Of a stretch of 55,152 nt of DNA, positions 49,918 through 55,152 are shown in pieces. How positions within the stretch are numbered: position 1 is the first letter of the stretch; each line of letters begins with the position of its first letter. The translations under genes were made by a program, and so were the position numbers. The stretch lies in assembly GCA_012518555.1 (NCBI GenBank), contig JAAYRW010000097.1:1-55152 (forward strand). Direction: 5' to 3'. The DNA comes from Tissierellia bacterium (GTDB taxonomy: Bacteria > Bacillota > Clostridia > Tissierellales > Sedimentibacteraceae). The notes beneath the pieces were generated by a model, which ran no database searches, was not told the origin of the DNA, and saw only the letters and a program-made list of their open reading frames with translations.

Positions 49918-52146
49918 ATGGAAAGTCTAAAAGGTTCAATAGTTGAAACTATTTTTAGAAACCATGAGAACGGATATACTGTCGCTGTGCTGGAAACTGA
50001 AAACCAACTTATAACCATAACCGGTGTTTTTGGTACAGACCCGACAGGTGAAAATATAGAATTATACGGAAAAAAAGTAAAACATCCTAAATACGGTGAA
50101 CAGTTTCAGGTAAGTATGTACAATTCTGTCTTACCAACAGATTTAGATCAAATTGAAAACTACCTGAGTTCAGGCTTTATCAAAGGTGTAGGAAAATTTA
50201 CCGCTAAAAAAATAGTGGATCACTTTAAGGAAGAAACATTTGATATTATACAAAATAATCCTAGTAAACTTACAGAAGTTGAAGGAATCGGCCAAAAAAA
50301 AGCAAGTATGATTGCAAAAAGCTTTGCAGAACAGTCAGATATTAAAGAAATAATGATGTTTTTGCAAAGTCACAACATTAGTACTAACTACAGCCTTAAA
50401 ATATATAAAGAGTATGGTATAAATACTATTTCTATAATTAAAGAAAATCCCTACAGATTATCCGAAGATATATACGGCATCGGCTTTAAGTTAGCAGACA
50501 AAATAGCTTCCTCCTTAGGAGTGGAAAAAGAATCTCCTTATCGTATATCTTCCGGAGTTAAATATATTTTGGCCGAAAATGCATCAAAGGGACATTCCTA
50601 CCTCCCATACGATACACTAGTTAAAAACTGTACCACCCTTCTTGAAACCAGCGTAGAAAATATTGAAGATGAAATTAGAAATATGGCTTTTACCGATAAA
50701 ATACATATGGAAAATATTGAAGGCAAGTCAGTAGTATACTACTTACCCTACCATAAAGCTGAAGTTAATGTATGTAAAGAACTTATAAATTTAGCAGCTA
50801 CAGACTTTGAACTTTCAAAAGAGGATATTCTTTCATATTTAAGTAATGTAGAAGAAGATTCGTCAATTACCCTTACTAAAATGCAAAGGGAAGCAGTAAT
50901 TCAATCTATATTAAATGGAGTTACAGTCATAACAGGGGGACCAGGAACTGGAAAAACCACAATTATATTGTCCATTATAAAAGTATTCGAAGCAATGAAT
51001 AAGAAAGTATTACTTTGTGCACCTACAGGAAGAGCGGCAAAACGGATTACAGAATCCTCCGGCAGAGAAGCAAAGACCATACATAGAATGTTAGAATATG
51101 CCTATGGTGAAGATGATCGTAATTTAATGTTTAACAAAAACCAAGATTCCCCTTTAGATTGTCACGTAGTGATAGTAGATGAAATGTCCATGGTAGATAT
51201 ATTGTTAATGAACAACCTATTGAAGGCTATAAAAAGAGGAACAAGGTTAATAATGGTTGGAGACGTAGATCAGCTTCCATCAGTAGGGGCAGGGAATGTT
51301 TTAGCAGATATAATCAACAGCCAAGTAATTAAAACTATAAGTTTAGATACTATATTCAGACAATCTAAGGGAAGTATGATCGTTAAGAATGCCCATTCTG
51401 TCAACAAAGGAATAAATCCTATATGTAATAAAAAAGATTCAGATTTTTACTTTATGAGAGTAAATAATGAAAACAAGATAGCTAATTTAATAGTAGAACT
51501 GTATAAGGACAGATTACCAGCTAAGTACGGTTTAAATCCTATTAAAGATATTCAAGTTCTTTCACCTATGAAAAAAGGGATTGTAGGAGTAATTGAACTT
51601 AACAAAAGAATTCAAGCTGCAGTTAATCCTCCTTCCAAATTTAAAAAAGAAAAAGCTTTCGGTAAATATGTATTTCGTGTAGGAGACAAAATAATGCAAG
51701 TTAAAAATAACTATCAAGCAGAATGGAAACTTTCTGATAATTACGATCTTACCGGAGAGGGAATTTATAATGGAGATATAGGTTCCATTGAATATATCAA
51801 TGACAATCAAGAAGAATTGTTAGTTCTATTCGATGATGATAAGGAAGTTATGTATTCTTTCAACCAGTTAGATGAGCTGATTTTAGCCTATGCTACTACC
51901 GTACATAAAAGTCAGGGAAGTGAGTTTCCCGTCATCATTATGCCAATGGTATGGGGACCTCCCATGCTTCTAAACCGAAATCTATTTTACACTGCCATAA
52001 CAAGAGCTAAGCAATTAGTTGTTCTTGTAGGTCAAGAAAGATATATGGAGGAAATGATTAAAAATAATAAAATTTATAAACGTTTTTCTGCCTTAGATTA
52101 CAGGCTCAAGTCTGCAGTGGAAACTTACCGACTTCTAACAGAATAA
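49918..52146 (+). CDS. recD2: ATP-dependent DNA helicase RecD2
   Basis: A superfamily 1B 5'-3' helicase of the RecD2 group (742 residues), involved in recombination and repair, acting without RecBC. The N-terminal OB-like domain (GSIVETIFRNHENGYTVAVLE) is followed by helix-hairpin-helix repeats (SSGFIKGVGKFTAKKIV, EGIGQKKA). The helicase core has Walker A GGPGTGKTT near residue 342, VDEMSMVD (motif II), GDVDQLPSVGAGNVL and DTIFRQS, and the C-terminal ATTVHKSQGSEFP and TAITRAK motifs are present. AAAGGAG precedes the ATG. comF follows 36 nt downstream. Confidence 0.95.
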   Translation: MESLKGSIVETIFRNHENGYTVAVLETENQLITITGVFGTDPTGENIELYGKKVKHPKYGEQFQVSMYNSVLPTDLDQIENYLSSGFIKGVGKFTAKKIVDHFKEETFDIIQNNPSKLTEVEGIGQKKASMIAKSFAEQSDIKEIMMFLQSHNISTNYSLKIYKEYGINTISIIKENPYRLSEDIYGIGFKLADKIASSLGVEKESPYRISSGVKYILAENASKGHSYLPYDTLVKNCTTLLETSVENIEDEIRNMAFTDKIHMENIEGKSVVYYLPYHKAEVNVCKELINLAATDFELSKEDILSYLSNVEEDSSITLTKMQREAVIQSILNGVTVITGGPGTGKTTIILSIIKVFEAMNKKVLLCAPTGRAAKRITESSGREAKTIHRMLEYAYGEDDRNLMFNKNQDSPLDCHVVIVDEMSMVDILLMNNLLKAIKRGTRLIMVGDVDQLPSVGAGNVLADIINSQVIKTISLDTIFRQSKGSMIVKNAHSVNKGINPICNKKDSDFYFMRVNNENKIANLIVELYKDRLPAKYGLNPIKDIQVLSPMKKGIVGVIELNKRIQAAVNPPSKFKKEKAFGKYVFRVGDKIMQVKNNYQAEWKLSDNYDLTGEGIYNGDIGSIEYINDNQEELLVLFDDDKEVMYSFNQLDELILAYATTVHKSQGSEFPVIIMPMVWGPPMLLNRNLFYTAITRAKQLVVLVGQERYMEEMIKNNKIYKRFSALDYRLKSAVETYRLLTE

Positions 52147-52181
52147 GAAGGCTGAAACTATTTCCAACATAGGGAGGATCT

Positions 52182-52904
52182 ATGAAAGAATATATAGAAT
52201 CATTTTTGGAACTTTTATACCCTGAAAAAAACACCTGCTTTATATGCAATATATATAGTGAATCGATAAAAGACCGGTACATTTGTGAAACTTGCCATAA
52301 AAAATTTAAAGTACCGGAACCTCCTCTATGTTCAAAATGTTCCAGACCGATTTCCTACGCTTCTTTTAACAAACTTTGTATTGATTGTAATACTTATGAA
52401 AGAAGCTTTGAAATATCTAAATCTCCCTTCTTATATGAGGGAGTAGTTAAAGACAGTATTTATAACTATAAATACCATAATAAACCCTACTATTACAGAC
52501 TTTTCGGTAAATGCTTATTAAATTATATGGAAGAAAATAATTATATACAATTTGATTATATAACTTCCGTTCCTCTCCATAAGTCTAAGTTGCGAACTAG
52601 AGGCTATAATCAAGCTGAATTAATTGGCAAGTATCTTTCCGATAACTTGTCTATTCCCTATGTAGATGCATTAAAAAGAATTAAAAAAACTACTAAACAA
52701 AGCCAGCAAAGTAGAGCCTCCCGAAGAAAGAATATTAAAAATGCCTTTGCAATAAAAAATCCCCATAAAAACAATATTATAAAAAATAGCAGTGTGCTGT
52801 TAGTAGACGATGTCTACACTACAGGCGCCACTGCCCAAGAATGCTCAAAAGCACTTCTAAATTATGAAGTATCAAAAGTTTATGTAGTTACTATAGCAAG
52901 ATAA
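52182..52904 (+). CDS. comF: ComF-family phosphoribosyltransferase-like protein
   Basis: ComF works with the helicase ComFA in DNA uptake in Bacillus and is also retained in non-transformable species. The 240 residues have an N-terminal zinc-ribbon (NTCFICN, CETCHKKF, LCSKCSRPI, LCIDC) and a PRTase-like domain with VPLHKSKLRTRGYNQAELIG and VLLVDDVYTTGATAQE. It is probably co-transcribed with recD2, a natural link with DNA handling. No ComFA gene is present here. Confidence 0.92.
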   Translation: MKEYIESFLELLYPEKNTCFICNIYSESIKDRYICETCHKKFKVPEPPLCSKCSRPISYASFNKLCIDCNTYERSFEISKSPFLYEGVVKDSIYNYKYHNKPYYYRLFGKCLLNYMEENNYIQFDYITSVPLHKSKLRTRGYNQAELIGKYLSDNLSIPYVDALKRIKKTTKQSQQSRASRRKNIKNAFAIKNPHKNNIIKNSSVLLVDDVYTTGATAQECSKALLNYEVSKVYVVTIAR

Positions 52905-52911
52905 CCATATA

Positions 52912-53481
52912 TTAAGATGTATCCATACCTATTATCCTCTTCTCCGTTACTAATATGTCCATTTTTATATCGTGTTCCTCTGTGGGAATTAAATCTAACA
53001 GCTGAAAATCATGAGCTACTGCAATCTTTTTAGCACTAGCTTTCAATTTAGCTAAAATTCTATCATAATAGCCTTTACCAAAGCCTATTCTGTTAAGGTT
53101 TTTGTCAAAAACTACTCCGGGAACTATAACTAAATCTATTTCTTCCACAGGAACAGAAAGGAGATTTTTAGGTTCATAATAGCCAAAAGGATTAAGAACT
53201 AAATCACTTTCTTTAAATATTTCTGAGGGAATTATAGCTGTGTTTACCGAATCTGTAAAAGGAACTAAGACCCGCTTACCTTCACTTAGCATATTTTTAA
53301 TAAGAATTGAAGTAGTAACTTCATTTTTAAAGTCCATGTATATAAAAACAGTCTTGCTTTTCTTATAAATATCTAAGTTGATAATTTTATTCCTTATAAT
53401 ACGACTGTTGTTTTCAACATCTTCTACAGTCATTTTATTTCTTATAGTTAGTATTTTTTTTCTTAATTCTTTTTTATCCAT
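52912..53481 (-). CDS. 5-formyltetrahydrofolate cyclo-ligase
   Basis: Converts 5-formyl-THF to 5,10-methenyl-THF with ATP. The 189 residues carry KKELRKKILTIRNKM at the start, VFIYMDFKNEVTT, VIVPGVVFDKNLNRIGFGKGYYDRIL (the family signature, GFGKGYYDR) and AVAHDFQLLD. The start follows the site-2 protease gene by 7 nt and both are on the minus strand. With glyA upstream it fits one-carbon metabolism. Confidence 0.93.
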   Translation of the reverse strand: MDKKELRKKILTIRNKMTVEDVENNSRIIRNKIINLDIYKKSKTVFIYMDFKNEVTTSILIKNMLSEGKRVLVPFTDSVNTAIIPSEIFKESDLVLNPFGYYEPKNLLSVPVEEIDLVIVPGVVFDKNLNRIGFGKGYYDRILAKLKASAKKIAVAHDFQLLDLIPTEEHDIKMDILVTEKRIIGMDTS

Positions 53482-53488
53482 TTTTCAC

Positions 53489-54106
53489 CTAAAAAAATAT
53501 TGAAATTAAAAACCTATAAAGCACATTAATAATGGGACTTATTATTCTTCCTATCCCTCTAAATATAATCAGAAGAATCATTAGAAATCTAAGATGGTCG
53601 TAATATTTATAATAAAAGTTCCATACTTTAGCTCCTCCTATACTTCCCAATATATGATGTCCATCAAGAGGCGGTATAGGAAGAAGATTAAATACCATGA
53701 GAACTAAGTTAATATGTACTGTACTTCTCAACACTTCAAAAATTACTTGGTTTAATAAAGTATAGGGTAAAAATGTATTTGCTAATTTCATAAAAAATGT
53801 AAATAAAAATGCAATTAAAAAATTCGATACAGGTCCTGCCAATGAAACGATAGCATCGTCTCTTCTGGGGTTTTTGAAATTCCTGGAATTAATCATAACC
53901 GGCTTTGCCCAACCAAAACCAAACAATAACAGACAGATAAAACCCATAGGATCTAAATGCTTAACAGGATTAAGAGTAAGCCTCCCTTGTAAAAGAGGAG
54001 TGTTGTCCCCCATTTTTACTGCTGCATATCCATGGGAAAATTCATGTACTGATATTCCTAACAATATTCCCGGTAAAAATAACATTCTACTTAATAAAAA
54101 ATTCAT
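53489..54106 (-). CDS. Site-2 protease family (M50) membrane metalloprotease
   Basis: A 205-residue membrane protein with the zinc motif HEFSH (H21, E22, H25) in the first helix pair and the second ligand in NLLPIPPLDGHHILG. Five to six hydrophobic helices are present. It belongs to the short M50B group without PDZ or CBS domains, similar to YwhC. The substrate is unknown. Its neighbours are CNNM and the cyclo-ligase genes. Confidence 0.88.
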   Translation of the reverse strand: MNFLLSRMLFLPGILLGISVHEFSHGYAAVKMGDNTPLLQGRLTLNPVKHLDPMGFICLLLFGFGWAKPVMINSRNFKNPRRDDAIVSLAGPVSNFLIAFLFTFFMKLANTFLPYTLLNQVIFEVLRSTVHINLVLMVFNLLPIPPLDGHHILGSIGGAKVWNFYYKYYDHLRFLMILLIIFRGIGRIISPIINVLYRFLISIFF

Positions 54107-54151
54107 AGGCCCTCCTTAATTCATAATACTAAATATTGCTTAAGAATATCT

Positions 54152-55152
54152 TTATTCTTCCTTATCATAGTTTTTATACACTAGGGCCGTTTCCAACCTT
54201 CTACCTTTAATTTCAGTAATTAGAATTTTAAGGCCATATTTCTCTAATTCCAACTTACTTCCATCTTCAGGGATTATACCAAGTAAACCAAAAACTAATC
54301 CTCCAAATGTATCAAAGTCCTCATCAGGAAGTACTACATTCAATTCATTAGCAACATCGTCTAAATATGCTGAACCTTTTATCCTCCATCTATCTTCGTC
54401 AATTTTTTCAATTTCTTTAACTTCAGGAGTTAAATGGTCATCTTCTAAATTACCTACTATTTGTTCCAACAAATCATTCATAGTTATAATACCACCCATG
54501 CCGCCGTATTCATCAAAAACAACTGCAAAGTGATTTCTTGTTTTTTGCATATTTTGAAAAAGTATATCCGTCCTTACTGTTTCTGGTACGTAGTATGCAG
54601 GTTTTACGACCTTTTTCATTATATTTTCCCTTGTACTATCTTCAATTCCGTAATAGTCCTTAATGTTAATTATTCCAATTACATTATCAGCACTTCCATC
54701 ACAGACAGGATACTTTGAATACCTGCTTTCTGCAATTTTTCTATTCCATTCTTCTTCTGTTTCATCAAGCCACAATATAACTACTTCCGTTCTATGGGTC
54801 ATTACTTCTTCTGCAGTTTTATTATCAAATTCAAAAACATTTTGAATCATTTCTTTTTCACTTTCATTAATTGAACCTTTTTCACTTCCCATATCTACCA
54901 TCATACGAATATCTTCTTCCGTTACATTGCTATCTTCTGCATTAGGATCAATTCCAATCAATCTTAAAAGGTTATTTGTTGACACTGTCAAAAGCCACAC
55001 TAATGGTGCGAAAATTTTAGATATAAAATATAAAAGGCCTGATAGTAGTAAGGCTAATTTTTCTGCATTTTTCATAGCTATCCTCTTTGGTACAAGTTCA
55101 CCTACAACCAAAGTTATATAGGACAGCAAGAGAGTTATTAAAATTACTGAAA
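54152..55152 (-). CDS. CNNM/CorC-type membrane protein (hemolysin family), 5' end outside window
   Basis: The C-terminal part of a CNNM transporter-like protein. It has the last membrane helices of DUF21 (LLLSYITLVVGELVPKRIAMKN), two CBS domains (about residues 110-240; EEVMTHRTEVVIL, YSKYPVCDG, NVIGIINIKDYY, FAVVFDEYGGMGGIITMNDLLEQIVG) and a CorC/HlyC domain (RWRIKGSAYLDDV, DTFGGLVFGLLG). The frame is open to the last base (55152), so the start lies to the right of the window. A TTG at 55129 is not the true start. It may export or regulate magnesium or other divalent ions. Confidence 0.9.
   Translation of the reverse strand, partial: SVILITLLLSYITLVVGELVPKRIAMKNAEKLALLLSGLLYFISKIFAPLVWLLTVSTNNLLRLIGIDPNAEDSNVTEEDIRMMVDMGSEKGSINESEKEMIQNVFEFDNKTAEEVMTHRTEVVILWLDETEEEWNRKIAESRYSKYPVCDGSADNVIGIINIKDYYGIEDSTRENIMKKVVKPAYYVPETVRTDILFQNMQKTRNHFAVVFDEYGGMGGIITMNDLLEQIVGNLEDDHLTPEVKEIEKIDEDRWRIKGSAYLDDVANELNVVLPDEDFDTFGGLVFGLLGIIPEDGSKLELEKYGLKILITEIKGRRLETALVYKNYDKEE

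Noticed and set aside
1-55152. CRISPR arrays, prophage structural genes or a BGC
   Set aside because: No regularly spaced repeats, capsid/tail genes or biosynthetic synthases were seen on either strand.

Overview
The window looks like chromosome from a low-GC, endospore-forming, anaerobic Firmicute of the Clostridia/Tissierellia type. The basis is strongly AT-rich DNA with AGGAGG-type ribosome binding sites, sporulation genes (spoIIID, spoIIQ, spoIID, cotJA-JB-JC, spoVB) and amino-acid fermentation genes (CoA-transferase, acyl-CoA dehydrogenase, Etf, iron-sulfur serine dehydratase, branched-chain amino acid ABC importer). The genus is not proven by anything in the sequence.

Layout. 1-2790 is a mobile and decaying island. 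The window opens inside the 3' end of a group II intron (domains V and VI) that interrupts the istA gene of an IS21-family element. The istA 3' exon, istB and the IS right end follow. Next come a gene-poor stretch and a wrecked RelB-type toxin-antitoxin module. 2791-9037 holds sporulation genes (spoIIID, spoIIQ, spoIID), a HesB-like protein, the rpsF-ssb-rpsR operon, a CxxH/CxxC protein with a WalJ/YycJ metallo-hydrolase, and an M23 peptidase. 9042-18428 is envelope and central metabolism on the minus strand: two tandem transglycosylase-SH3-SLH proteins, phosphoglucomutase, galU, mbl, a divergent PRPP synthetase and an orphan hybrid histidine kinase.

18606-29232 holds tRNA-Lys, an aminotransferase, tRNA-Val, a remnant of an ABC exporter, the cotJ operon, and a CoA-transferase/acyl-CoA dehydrogenase/crotonase/EtfBA operon. 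That operon has a GG-N10-GC sigma-54 promoter and lies beside a PAS-type sigma-54 activator gene. 29655-34051 is sulfur and serine metabolism: a CymR-like Rrf2 regulator and cysK share a near-identical 34-nt upstream element, followed by sdaAB-sdaAA and a ferredoxin-type aldo/keto reductase. 34291-40448 holds a YtvI-like membrane protein, a gene-free stretch with two perfect and two near DnaA boxes, an SLH protein, alr and glyA. 40653-45331 is the complete livJHMGF operon. 45407-55152 holds a heavy-metal/manganese exporter, the spoVB-mazG-hup operon, recD2-comF, and a minus-strand CNNM, site-2 protease and 5-formyl-THF cyclo-ligase group cut by the window end.

The most notable items are the intron-in-IS nest at the left edge, the sigma-54-controlled CoA-transferase operon with its activator, the shared rrf2/cysK operator, the DnaA-box cluster at 35366-35514, a divergent promoter whose two -35 boxes form one palindrome, and a probable S6:S18 autoregulatory leader. 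All functional calls come from reading motifs; no database search was run.
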